From: Butyriboletus loyo
Lineage: Eukaryota > Basidiomycota > Agaricomycetes > Boletales > Boletaceae
NCBI GenBank assembly: GCA_038093515.1
Contig: JBBPSI010000007.1
Location: 186,001-250,000 of the forward strand
Direction of reading: 5' to 3'
DNA: 64,000 nt
Each line of letters begins with the position of its first letter. The stretch's first letter is position 1. Position numbers and translations under genes: made by a program. The notes beneath the pieces are model-generated. The model had not been told where the DNA came from, ran no database searches, and was given only the letters and a program-made list of their open reading frames with translations. Shown here in pieces: positions 28,050 to 39,720 of this stretch.

Positions 28050-31000
28050 TCAGCCATCCCATCTCGCTACTTGCGAGAAACGAACCGAGAGACGTTTACG
28101 CATCCCGGGTGCGATATGATTCCACCATTTCGTGAACGCGTTCTTGAGTGCTAGTTCTCGGACGCCTTTCGAGTTTAGCCACGCCACAAACTCGTCCACC
28201 TGATGCGATGTGATCAGTTACACGGTAATTTCGCGATAAGGATTCCCTCACCTCCTCGGGCTCCGTGTATACTGCCCACTCTCCGGGAGCTAGGAGACCC
28301 TCCCCTTCTTCCTCCTGTCTTCTGGCACCAACATCATTTTCCTCTCGTCTCGACATCAATTCCAGCTCCATCTCAGTGGGTCCCTGAACAAATATACGAC
28401 CAGTGCCGTACTGGACGACACCTCCGCTACCCAACAAAGACATGGAACCCATGCCGTCAAACCACCAAACGCGATTGTGGAACCGATCTTTGCCCAGTGG
28501 CTTAACTCTGATGGCTCCGAGCAGCTTGCGGAACTCTCGCTCGATGCTCTCGAGTCGGCGTTCAAGTTTGTTGACTTCTTCGTCAAGACGACGGTGTTCT
28601 GCTTGTGCTTGCTTCTCTGCAGCAACTTTCGCGCGAGCAATTTCCCTTTGCTTCGCGTGCGCTTGAGCATGGGCTTTCTGGCGAAGGTCTTTTTGGCGTG
28701 ATGTGATTTTCTGATGACCACTGGTCGCTGAGGTGGTCTCTGAACCTTCCTCTGATGGTGCATCCGATAGGTCGCTCGAGTCATGCGTAGCAACATCCTC
28801 CTCTGTCCCGACAGGAGTTGGTTCTTTCTTCGGCCCCGCGTCGCCCACAAGAGTGTTCATCTCCTCGGTACTGTCAATAAACATCACTTTTTTTTGGCGC
28901 GCCAATGTCTTCTCATCATACTTACTATTGCTTTTTCAATCGATTGATTTCAATTTTTTCTTTCCGTAACGCGGTCAAAGACTCTTCACATGTTTCCATA
29001 TGGGTATGGATTGCCTTGCTCGACACAGAGAGGTTGCACAAAAAGGCCAAGATAGCGATGCGATCATGGGGTGGAAGGGCATAGTAGCGCTCCCCGGGTG
29101 ATGACAATATCGCATAAGAGGCAGGGGTGGAAACCCGTGAACTGGATGAACAGGACGATGATTCCACACTCGGTTCGGGTGCGAAGAGCAGCCTTGTCAA
29201 TACCTCCCGCAGGCGGGGAAAATTCTCCAATGTGGCATGCTGGAGAAGTCCTTTAGCGACCAAAAGCGAGACGTTGCACTACTTACGTCTTTCAGACATC
29301 CAACCAAGGCATCTTCCCAGCCAGCTCTCGCATCCTGAGTGCGAAGTGGGACACGTTCCCAATTGTTCCCTACATCAGCCATCACAGCCGCCAGACTGTC
29401 AATCGTGACGCCCCAAAATCTGTGCTCTTCCTCCAGAGTGTCCTTCGCATGGAATAAGGAAAGTACGGCACTATGGCGATTAAATGGCACAGTGCGCAAA
29501 TTATAAATGAGCGTAGCGTGTATCTCGCAGAGCAAGGAGCAAGGAGGGTCTATGACGGAATGCCGAAGTGCGTGTTCAAAATCGTCCATCGTAAGGGGAG
29601 AAATGTGCAATGGCTGACTGCAATGCGACGTCAACGCGCAAGTTTTGCTAGAGCCTAACACCCACTCACCCATACACAACCAAGAAATTCCAGGTCATGA
29701 GGAAAGACTCAAAAGTACCCTGATCTTCGCCGAAGGGCAAGTGCGCTCGACTGGGAATCGGTTTCTTGACCTTGATGCCAGCTTTCTTCTCCTTATCCGA
29801 GATGCGAACATCTAGATCCTCAGTCGGGTAACGTATAGGTTTCTTCTTCTTCCTTTCCGCCGCAAGCCGCTCGGCCTCCTCTTTGGCTTTCTGCTGCCTT
29901 TCTACCTTCGCGCGCGCTTCCCGCTCTCGCGTTTCTGCAGCAGCAGCAAGGGCTTTCACTAAGGCCGATTCAGGCTATACAATGAGAAGTATGACATCAA
30001 CTCACCCCTCTCTTCTTGAGCTGCCGTCAGCTTTTTTTGTTTCTTCGTTGGAGGTCCTTCCTTATCCTCCCAGATCTTTTTCCGCTTGTCAATCTCACCT
30101 TTCTTAATGTTCTCGACACCTCTCCGAGTTTCCTCCGGCATGATAGAATCTACGCCATAGTGCTTGGCAATCGCCTCTTTAACAGTCCAAGGAGAAGCCA
30201 CGGCTGCGTCACGATCGACACAATCACGGATGAACCTACGGAGAATTGACTTTGAGAAAGCCAGGCGGTCACGACTAACCAAAAAAAGTAAAAACAAAAT
30301 ATTAGATCAGATATTTCCAATATCATGACATCGACGTGCCTCATCGTGTTACACCGAACGTCAACCAACCTACCACTCCACTGTCCCTTGTCCTTCTGAG
30401 CGGCCTTTCCTTTTTCATGACTTTTATCGTGGGGTTCCTCCAGAATTTGAACGTGGTAAATGTACTGGAGCGGATCATCCTTGGCGTGTGCTTCTTTAGC
30501 TGGTATCTTCAAATCACCTCCGATCTTGTGTATTTGTACGTTGCTTGTGGTGTCCACCGGGGGTGTATGAACCGGAGAGGTGGAGGAAGAAGCTTGGTTT
30601 GGCGGCAAATCTTCCGCAGCCTCGGAGAATGGCTTCGGTGAATGGACTCGAAGAACTTTGGCATAGAACCTAGAGTGTATGAGATAATTGGACGTCAATC
30701 AAAGCATTGACTCACTTGTCCCTCTGTACATCGACGAAAACCTCTGATGAGATGAAGGGAGGCGATCAGCACTGACGACTGTACAAGAAGACCTACTTTC
30801 ATCCACGAAGTACCGGTCCTTGAATCGTTCAAAAACAGCCTCCACCAGATGGTCCAAACGGCCTACGACCTCTACATTCGTATGCGAAACATGTCAGTTA
30901 CAATGTCGGGGAGGCAGGCAGAAAGGGCACGCACGCCATTGAACTGCCTTGAGAACAGCGGCCTTGAGTGGTTCAGGGAACCTGGAGTGCATTGTCTGGG

Positions 31001-31302
31001 CCTCTTGGCGTTCACTCTCGAGCGCCTGGAAGTAGTCAAGGCCACTCTTGCCTGTGACCTCGCACTGGAACTGTTTTAGTCTATAGAAGGACATTCTCGC
31101 TGCATATGCTCTGGAAAGGAGAAGGAAGGTCAGTCGGAGAAGGGACGAGGGGGGCAGTGGGTTGTACGGACTCATAGGTCTCGAAAATCTCTCCGGTTTG
31201 ATGGAGATAATAAACCTCCTTGTCGGAGTTCGCCTGTGCGGCTTCGAGGAGAGCATGGGGCGGTTCTGTGAGCACTACACGTTTGCGCCGGCATGTTGGC
31301 AT
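28050..31302 (-). CDS. ITC1: ISWI-complex subunit, ITC1/ACF1 type (WAC-DDT-WHIM)
   Basis: Large accessory subunit of an ISWI nucleosome-spacing complex, nuclear. Start 31302 (MPTCRRKRVVLTEPPHAL) opens the WAC domain: VYYLHQTGEIFETYE, AARMSFYRLKQFQCEVTG, SGLDYFQALESERQEA, LVEAVFERFKDRYFVDE. Next come KFYAKVLRVHSP and a linker, RLAFSKSILRRFIRDCVDRD with a basic coiled region (KLTAAQEERG), and an Arg/Lys-rich coiled coil (AAAETREREARAKVERQQKA). The DDT domain is FGEDQGTFESFLMTWNFLVVYG. WHIM motifs follow: IHATLIYNLRTVPF, PPHDRIAILAFLCNLSVSS, and the WHIM2/3 block LGKDRFHNRVWWFDGMGSM. The last exon, joined across an intron near 28200-28255, ends VDEFVAWLNSKGVRELAL (stop 28050-28052). About ten exons. 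Confidence 0.9.
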
Positions 31303-32208
31303 TGTAGGATGAGAAGAGAGAAAAGAAAATGGGAGAATGCGGGAAAGGGAGGGAATGGCCGCGAGTGGCTATTAGGGAGGAAACGTTGGCATGTAGCGGT
31401 CCCTGTGCATTTTTGCAACCTGCCTCTGCACAAGGACCAAGACCTCCTATACAGTCCGCTTTTTGCTCTCCCCGCTTCACTCTTCTCCAGACAACGTCTA
31501 TCGTTCAGATCAACCACACCAGTCTATTCCATCTCCCCAAACGCCCTAGCCCGTCCCGTCTCCTACGCTCGTTTTTGTCCTCGAACGGGAACATGGTCAC
31601 CCGCCCACCATGCGACGCGAATCCATCGCGAGCACTCGGCGGCCACAAAGTACGATATTCTCCACACCGACCAGCCCGCGAGGCACGGACGAGAGAACCT
31701 CGCGAGCCATGCACCGACGACACACCACTCGTCCCCTCTGCATCCCCAACCTCCTGGGTCATCTCCCTTTTCTAGAAGGCCCACAGGTGGGTCTGTATCT
31801 TCTGACCACTCCTCGTCTTGCGTGTGTTGGCACCATAGACACCCCAGTGCTAGACGCATGTCGTATCACAGCGACCAAGAGCCATCCATGAAACCGCTTG
31901 CCCAGGTTCGTACTCTCGAGGAAACAGATACCCTTTCCCACGTGACGAATCAGAATGATCACGTGTACAGTTGCGCCTATTATAAGTAAGCTGTAAATAA
32001 ATCTGGAAACACATAGGAAATGCCATTAACCTCTCATCTAACCAAAAGGCAAACATACGGAAATATCGTTGAATGAAGGGAAGGAATGAACGATGAACGA
32101 ATGACGGTAGACAGCATGCATCGCGGAGCGAGTCGTGGTTTACAATGTGCAGGAGTGGGCAAAAGAAAAGAAAAGAGAAGAAAAGCAGAAATCCAATGAA
32201 AGACAGCA
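31303..32208. other. Intergenic region, possible small plus-strand gene
   Basis: Upstream of ITC1 and downstream of the next minus-strand gene. A plus-strand stretch from about 31593 to 31989 is open in more than one frame (MVTRPPCDANPSRAL; ending DHVYSCAYYK) and is Arg/Ser/Pro-rich, but it resembles no family I know and may be chance. 32150-32200 is A-rich. No repeat or RNA gene seen. Confidence 0.3.
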
Positions 32209-35093
32209 TTAATTAAGATTCACGCGTACTCTGCCATTGTCTGGTGGTTTCGACGAGGGTTCAGAAGCACCGAGGCGAGTGAGTTTGCTCCGAAAGCGCC
32301 CAGGGCGCGCTAATTCTTTGCCTTGGCTCGTCCCGTTTGTCGGAAGTTCATGAGATCGCGTATGCGTGAGATGCGTATCGTTTACCAGATCCTCTGCACC
32401 TTTATTGGGTCGGGAGAGTGATAGAAGGCGGCGTAGACCCGACCCACCACCGCGCACTCTCGCACCCTTGCCATCTTTGGCGTCAATAACGACAATGGCT
32501 TTGTCCGTCGTAGGCATAGGTAACTTCTCATTTAGATGCGATACCTTGCGAGCACGATCCTGGTTCGGTATTGTAGGACTCGCAAGGGGAGTAGTGGATG
32601 GGTGTCCATTAGCGTGATCTTTGCCTTCCACATTGACTAGGACCCAACCGTTGCCACTGCCACTTCGACTTCCCGTTTTCGTTGGCGAAGCTGGTGCGCT
32701 AGAGCTACCCCTCGGCTTCCCAGGGCCTTCTCCTGACGGGATGGGTATGGGCGGTGGTGGCGATCGAGGTGCTATCATCCCTACCATTCCAGCCTCACTC
32801 TTGCGCACAGCCCCATCACGCACAAGTTCAGGTGAAGCAACCCGTACATCGACATCATGCAAAGACCTGTCAGGATGCCTGCCGTGTTCAGGGCGAACAG
32901 TAGCCTCGTCCGTTTTCGAAGAATCATTGGTTCCAGATGCTTCTTCCTCTGGAGTCACCGACCAACTCCCAGGTAGCATTGGGGTGTGTAATACGGGGTG
33001 AGGCCTGGGATCCTCGGTAAACAACTCTTGCTCCTCCTCGATATTCTCGATACCCTCTGGCTTACCCAATCCCGTCCATCTGATGGGAACATCGCAAGAC
33101 CCCATAGTGTCAACAGAATTAGAAGAAAATGCCGAATCTCGTATGCGGAACATTCCCGGGCTGAGAAGTGTCGGGTTCTCTCCCAATACAAAGTCTTGTG
33201 CTCGAGGCATACCCATCAAGGACCCACTTGGCGGTGGTGAAGGAGTGCGAGGGTCGCGTGGATGCGAAGTGAGCAACGGTGGGGTTTTTGATCGCGTTGA
33301 CACCGGCCGCATGACGCTGACTCGACGGTGTGGAGATGGTGATCTCGACCTGTTGTTCGTGTGTCGTTCTGGAGGCGAGTGAATGTTCTCTTCATCATTG
33401 CATTTAGGCTCAGGCGACTCTCCAGAGTTCGGGGGATAGACGAGTTTAGATATGAATCTGCTTCGATTGAGTGTCCCGACCCCAGTCATATTCTCACAAA
33501 TACTCGGCACCGCACTGGGCAGGGAAGTACGGTAGCGATCATGTTCGTCATCGTCGTGCGCATCAAAGTCAACAGAGACGGGTACTTGAGCTCTCGGGGC
33601 GGGTTTACGCATGCCGATACCAGGGGCTGGGTGCGGGGACGGAAGCGGTAGCGGAGAGGGAAACGATGTTGGAAAGCCATTGGTCTCGGTGGTTGCTCGC
33701 GTATGATGAGGAGTAGATGGACTATGTGGAGGAGGCAGTAGATGTTGAGGGGCCGTTGCGACTCGTCTGTGCAACGTCGTTGGGATAACACCCGCGTCGG
33801 GGTTGTGCCCGGGTTCGGGTGTAGACGCTCTGTTAGATCGCCGAACATCCAACATAGACCCAGAGTGGCTAATGGGTGACTCTGGCCAATTTTGATCATA
33901 TACGTCCGAAGATCCAGGTCCGATGAACACCCACAAATCTTTCACTCGTGAACGACCACAGATGGAAAGAGATGCAACCATTGTGTAGGCGTGACCATCG
34001 AGGGAAGTCAGGAGGGAAAGGATTTGATGGAGTGAATCGGTTGCAAACGTATCCTCGTTGAACCCTGAGGTCGGAACTGAGTTGGTAGCAGGCATGTGAC
34101 AAATATGTTGTATACATACAACTGTATCCCTTGAGCCTGAATTCGTATGCTGCATCCCCGACCTTCTTCTCTGACACGACCCCTCTTGGCCAAGAGGTAC
34201 GAACTGCCTGTAGAATGGCCGGAGTAGAATTCAAAGGGGGGTATATGACACGCATGACGGTGCTGGAGATGAAAGATATTGCAAAGGGCATCTTTCTGTC
34301 ATGCTTACCACCAGTACCGTGAGATATGTTGCTCCCAGAACCAGCAGGGATTGGAGAATGGGGTGGCATTGGCAATGATGGTGTAGATAACCGAGAGAAA
34401 GAAATTGCCAAACGATCATCGCGTTCGCGGCCATAGTCAATGGTGGAGAGAATGTTATAACTATGCCTATAAATAACGGCAAGGATGTCGAGGAGGATGC
34501 GTTCTGTACGTGCGCTCTTTGGGGAGGCCCAAGGTTTGCCGTGGAGTTGAAACTCGCACAGCTTTTGGGACGTGTCCTCACGGCAAGCGGCGTTGAGGTA
34601 GAAGTGGTCAAGGAGACGACGTAGGTCTGCGATGACCTCGAGCGAGAATGAGTAAAGCCTGATGAAGCTTGAACCGGAAATAGCTAGTAAGGAGAAATCT
34701 GAGGTCGTGCGCTGGTCGCGAATGAATTCTTTCCTGGGAACGAAGCCAGAATCTGCCAAGGTAGAGATTGGCTGCATGTGAGCGGTGGCCGGCCAGGATG
34801 GGGTGTGAACAGTAAGAGCGAGACGACCAGGACGTATATGCCTTCAAAGGCTGAACGGGATGGGAAACGTCAGGTAAACGGGTGGCCAAGGTTGAATCGA
34901 AAGTGGAAAGAGGCAAGAATGAAACTTACGCGAAAACGTGCCAGACACGCCAGTCGGTGTGCAAGGTGAGATTATGCAGCTGAGTCAAGCTAAGCAGTTG
35001 GTTAGCGGCCAGGTGGGTGATGGGTGCTGCGCAGGTCGCTCCAAAGCTGCGGGTGCGCCAGTGAGTCTCTGGCTCGCCATTCAGCATGAGCAT
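32209..35093 (-). CDS. Conserved unknown protein with long disordered C-terminus
   Basis: I do not recognise a domain family by name. A structured N-terminal third assembles from several exons: LAANQLLSLTQLHNLTLHTDWRVWHVFA, then across an intron (about 34830-34940) HIRPGRLALTVHTPS...GFVPRKEFIRDQRTTSDFSLLAISGSSFIRLYSFS, HFYLNAACREDTSQKLCEFQLHGKPWASPKSARTERILLDIL, FAISFISSTVMRVIYPPLNSTPAILQAVRTSWPRGV, AYEFRLKGY, and DTFATDSLHQILSLLTSLDGHAYTMVASLSI...SRVKDLWVF. The remaining 450 residues (from about 33850) are Pro/Ser-rich, disordered and basic at the end. The start at 35093 is the first ATG after an in-frame stop, but an upstream exon is possible. Divergent from the Gfo/Idh oxidoreductase over about 140 bp. 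Confidence 0.6.
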
Positions 35094-35235
35094 CAGAAAC
35101 GCATGTCAGTGGCGGTGCATGTCCACCAGAGCTACGACCTCCCCGGCCCGGACTCAACCATCGGCGGCCCGCCCAGCCCCGTCTTCCAGATGCACGCCAA
35201 CTCCCTTCCTCCATTTTCTCCCAGGACGAACTGAC

Positions 35236-37078
35236 ATGGCAAACCTGACAAAGTTGAACGTTTTAATGTGTAGGCATTAAATGACGATCCGTCCCCATTT
35301 CCGACTGACGTCTTTTCTTTTTCTCAAGGTGGCACAGTACGTTGGCATTCTTGCCAACACATTCTCCGATAACATGACACAGGGCGAGTACACCACAGGA
35401 TGGACAGGTCAAGGAGCCTCTAAATCCGACAAGAAGGTGAACTGACCCTCCGCCGAAACACCGTTTTGCTGATCTATCTGCCACATTCCTAGATCGGCGT
35501 TAGTTCAGCCATCCTGTAGTTTCTTACTTTGTCATGACGCATTCCAGGTGGTTGGTCTGACGATGTTCGATCTTCGGAGACTTGGCAAGGTGCGCAAGCA
35601 TCGACGGATCCACACGCTCATGCGGCTTCACGCTATCGCGCTAGGTCGATAAACTTGGAATGGTTGGCGTCAACGGATCCAAGTTTCCTCAGATCCGGCA
35701 GCATCTCCAGGAGAACATAGCCAACGTCTACAAAGACATGGACACCTCGTAAGCATTCAAAACCCTGTTGCGACAGTCCCCTAACACCATCATCGCAGAT
35801 TCGACGAATTCCCAAAGGATGGAAAACTCGACCCACAAGCATGTTAGTACTCCAGTTACGATCATGTCATGCAGCTCTCGAATCCCCGTTCTAGATAAGC
35901 AGGCGATTGACAATATGACCCCTGGCGATGCTGTGGTCATCTTTACTCCAGACAGTCAGTGTTCGTTTGAGCTATGGAGAGATCCTGGTCATGACGCTTC
36001 TCATCCCTAGGTACCCACTACCCCATCAGTCTATACGCAATCGAACGTGGTATTCACGTCCTTGTTACCAAACCGGCAACTCAGCTTCTTTCTCACCACA
36101 ACGAGCTCATCGACGCCGCTCGGAAGCACAATGTTGTGTGCTTCGTTGAGCACCACAAACGTTTTGATCCCGTTTACAGCGATGCAAAAGTGAGAGCACA
36201 GGCGCTTGGAGAATTCAACTTTTTCAGCGCATGGATGAGCCAACCAAAGAGTCAGCTGGAGACGTTCAAGGCATGGGCTGGTAAAGACTCGGACATCAGG
36301 TGAATGGGTATTTCCGGGCGAAATGGCATTCCTGATCTGATCTCTTTCCAGTTACTACCTTTCTTCGCACCACATCGATATTTGCTGTTGGATCTTGCAA
36401 GACAAGGCCGTACCGACTCGCGTCGTTGCGAGTGCCGCTACCGGCATAGCTACAGGGGAACCCTACAACTGTGTACCACAGACAGAAGACACCATAACGC
36501 TCCTCGTTGATTGGCAATCTATTACCAGCCCGAGACACAAGGGGACCGCGGTGTACACTGCTTCTTGGACGGCACCTCTGAAAGCTGGGATTCATTCGGC
36601 TCAACACTGGTACTACATGGGAGAAAAGGTGGGTACGACGATGCTCGGTCGTCCTCCAATATATCTATCGTCGTACAATTCAGGGGGACATCAACGTTGA
36701 TCAGGCTCACCGAGGCTATGATATCACCGTGGATGAAACGGGGAAGACGTGGTATAATCCATTCTAGTAGGTCGCACTCAGACTTGTCCAGGTGGCTGGC
36801 CTGCTGATGCGTACGCTAGTATGAAGTACTCTCCATCCGAAACCGGTCACTTTGACGGCCAACGGGGATATGGGTATATATCGATCGAAAAATTCGTCGA
36901 CGCCACACGCGCAGTGAACGCCCGCATGGCGAAACCAAGTGACTTTGATGCAAGCGGATATCCAACTATTGCAAACACTGTACTTACAACAGCGATTCTC
37001 AACGCTGGGCGCATTAGCCTAGATGAGAAGAGGCCGGTGGGTATTAGGAAAAGTGAAGGTGCATGGGTTCTAGAATAG
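35236..37078 (+). CDS. Gfo/Idh/MocA-family NAD(P)-dependent oxidoreductase
   Basis: Rossmann-fold sugar/polyol-type dehydrogenase. Exons join as [120 protein letters not shown], each join using a GT-AG intron and keeping frame. The dinucleotide loop GTGEYT is rebuilt from two exons across the intron at about 35336-35383. The catalytic lysine is in [10 protein letters not shown], the family EKP motif changed to TKP. Later exons give [48 protein letters not shown] and [20 protein letters not shown], with the stop at 37076-37078. Substrate is unknown. At least nine introns make this the most split gene here. Confidence 0.85.
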
Positions 37079-38244
37079 AGACGTCCCTGTTCCTTGATGG
37101 TTCACGAGTGCAGCCAAGCCTCATTTCCTATAACAAAAGTGGTGTAAACACGCGAGGCTTCGGTGATCGATCGAACACAACGTAGGATCTTTTCGAGAAA
37201 CCACATGCTGTGTAGGTGTGGAATTGCACGTACATATACGAATATTATGTTGGTACCTGTAGTCAATCCCTTGGCCTAGCACCAACCTGATTACTAGTAG
37301 CATGCTTGCACGATGCCTTGTCCAGCAGAGCCCAGAATCGATTGTTGGAATGTCCAGCATCTCGGACGTCGATTCCATCCGGCGAGTTTCCATTCTTCGT
37401 TGTCCCGGAGGATACACCCGACGGCCATCTCAAGTTGCTGTGTATTGTCATGGCTACCCACGCATATGTTCCGATCAGGAGACGCCACTAACAGCGACCG
37501 AATTAAATTTGCCATGGGACACACCAAACCCTGTAGTTAGCCCTTGTGATTGCGGATACGGTATTGTAAAAACATTGTTCAATTGGGTAGGGAATGCGGG
37601 GGATGCTGCAACATTGACGAGATGGAATGTGTGACAAGTGTGCGGAAAGCTGAATTAAAGTAGGCACAGTGAAAGTTGTACGGTTGGTCAAGGGCCGAGG
37701 ACAAACCGATGCAAGAAACCACACGTAACGAGCCAAACGGTCGACGAGGAATGAAATGTGTACGGATTGATAAAGTGAAGAATAATATAGAACGAATGCG
37801 ATTGACAGTGAATGGGGGGAATCTGTCGACCTCGTCACGTGGGGAATATTGCGAGTGATTTTAAGGGAAAGCGAGCGATGTGACAGATGGTGTATGCATA
37901 GAGTAACAGGGATCGAAAATGAGTTGGTATGATTGCACTTGATTGGCAAAGTAGACACAACGTGAAGACGATTGTTCACAGGGGAAGGCGAGGGAAGTGG
38001 ATGACGAGGGGTCTTGTCACGCATCATGTGGTTTGGCACGGCTAGATGCGTTGGTTTAGCCTTCATCCTCCTAGAGATAGCTTGTCAATGACCGTGGTGG
38101 AGTGGAATGGAGACGGAAGGGTGAATATTGCAAAGGAAGGGTGATGCATGGATGATGGGTGGTAGAAACAGTGCACAAGTAGCTGAGCGTATAGGTGGTG
38201 TTACATTTTGAGAGTTGTAAAAACGGCGTCGGAGGAATGGTGCG
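37079..38244. other. Convergent 3' region, no gene seen
   Basis: Lies between the oxidoreductase stop (plus) and the cyclin stop (minus). Open frames here (for instance minus-strand 37503-38066) have the Ser/Thr/His-rich composition of non-coding DNA read by chance and match nothing. Probably long 3' UTRs. Confidence 0.4.
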
Positions 38245-39720
38245 CTATGCAACAGCGGCCACCCGGGGTGAGCCATTGAGGTTGTGGAGTGCAGGGCGAC
38301 TATAAACGACAAACTCGTGGGGAAGGTAATGATCTGGAGGTACGTCGATACGCTGTTTGTTGACGGAGAGCTCGAATGTAGTAGGAAGGTTCTCCTTGTC
38401 GTCTTCAGACAAGAACGAGCTTGAAAACGGATCTGAAGAGAACGACGAAGGGCTCGTAGGTGTCAAAGGGAAGTCATCTGAGATGTCAGATATAGTTGTG
38501 GTGGCACTCATTGGTGTACTTGTTCCAGACAGCAACGCGGGACGCTTCGGTGTCGTAGGGAAAGTGACAATTTGCTGTTGATCATAGCGACCGCCCTGAA
38601 GATAGTACTGAACCACAAAGGTCGCAGCTTTCGAGTAAAAGGCGTAGGAGTACTTCTTCACCAGGGTCTCGGAGAGATCATTGACGCGCTTTGCAAGGCG
38701 AATATCCAAGAGGTCAACAATTTCTTGACATTCTTCTGTCTCCTCAAAAAGGCGCCGAGACTTGCCGCAGAGAAATCGCGCAAGCGTCAAAGCGCCTAAC
38801 GCTGTCGATGAAGGAGGATATTTAATGAATTCGCGATAGAAAAGTGTGATCTCCATGAGAAAACGCGCAACGTGCTGGACCTTCTCTTCCTCGACGAAAG
38901 GATCGCAACACATCAGACGAAGCCAAGCCTCCGCTGTGGGGTGGCCAAGAGTCCACTGGATCGTCGCAAGAACGTGACCCTCCATTTGGATGAAGGCTGA
39001 TTCGTCGTATGTTTCCCGACAAATCTGCGCGAGCTCTTGAACCGTAGGTACGCGATCTTTTGCGTCTTCAAACTTTGCCGCAATCCATAATGCTGCACAT
39101 CCGACGAGCTGATAGTGCTTGATATACACGATCCGGCGAGACACATAGCGGTCGACTATGTTGAGGGTGAGATAGAGAGTCTCTGGGCGAAGGCGAAACG
39201 CAAAGTGGATCTCGACAAGAAAGTCAACCAGGCAAGGACGCATGTGCCACCGTATTTCAGGTTGTTGATCCATGGATTGCGCAGATGACATGGTATATTT
39301 CTATTTGTCAAAGGAAAAATCAGCGTCAAACTATTGATGACATTTAAGCGAACTCACCTCCATTTCATGCATATAGTACCGAATATCATCGCGGTATTCT
39401 TCCTCTAGAAGAACTCCCTGTCGTCGAAGAGCGGCAATTTGCGCGTCACGTTGACGCTGTTGGAGCAAAGCAGCCTTGGCAGAGTAGGGAGATTTGTGAC
39501 TCGGAGCAAGGGGACCACCCGGAGTCTTGTGACTTTTGAAGACGCCTGTCGGGGATGGACGCTTCTTCGGGTATGCGACTTTTCGAGAGGTGCGATAGGA
39601 AGAGATCGAAGTGTCTTTCATGTCTGAGTCAATGGGATTGATGTATGTTGGCTTGGGGGTGTAATTGACCAACAAGAGGCTGGAGAGACGTTCCGGCAAG
39701 GAGGGTAAGACCGTGAGCAT
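38245..39720 (-). CDS. G1/S-type cyclin (Cln/Puc1-like)
   Basis: Cyclin-box protein that should activate a CDK1/Cdc28-type kinase. Exon 1 (39720-39358) encodes MLTVLPSLPERLSS, a Lys/Pro-rich segment (RKVAYPKKRPSPTG) and the helix leading into the box, LEEEYRDDIRYYMHEME. One intron (about 39302-39357) joins to MDQQPEIRWHMRPCLVDFLVEIHFAFRLRPETLYLTLNIVDRYV, then YQLVGCAALWIAAKFED, the invariant Lys/Glu of the cyclin box being visible. The second fold has RFLMEITLFYREFIKYPPSSTALGALTLAR. The C-terminus is Ser/Thr/Pro-rich with acidic runs (SEDDKENLP), a likely PEST degradation region. No RxxL destruction box is evident near the N-terminus, which favours a G1 over a mitotic cyclin. Stop 38245-38247. 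Confidence 0.85.

Noticed and set aside
27799..28119. 106-codon plus-strand frame with a hydrophobic start
   Set aside because: Its 3' part is antisense to the last exon of the ITC1-like gene, which has strong family support.
37503..38066. 187-codon minus-strand frame downstream of the cyclin
   Set aside because: Ser/His/Thr-rich chance composition, directly after the cyclin stop. Better explained as 3' UTR.
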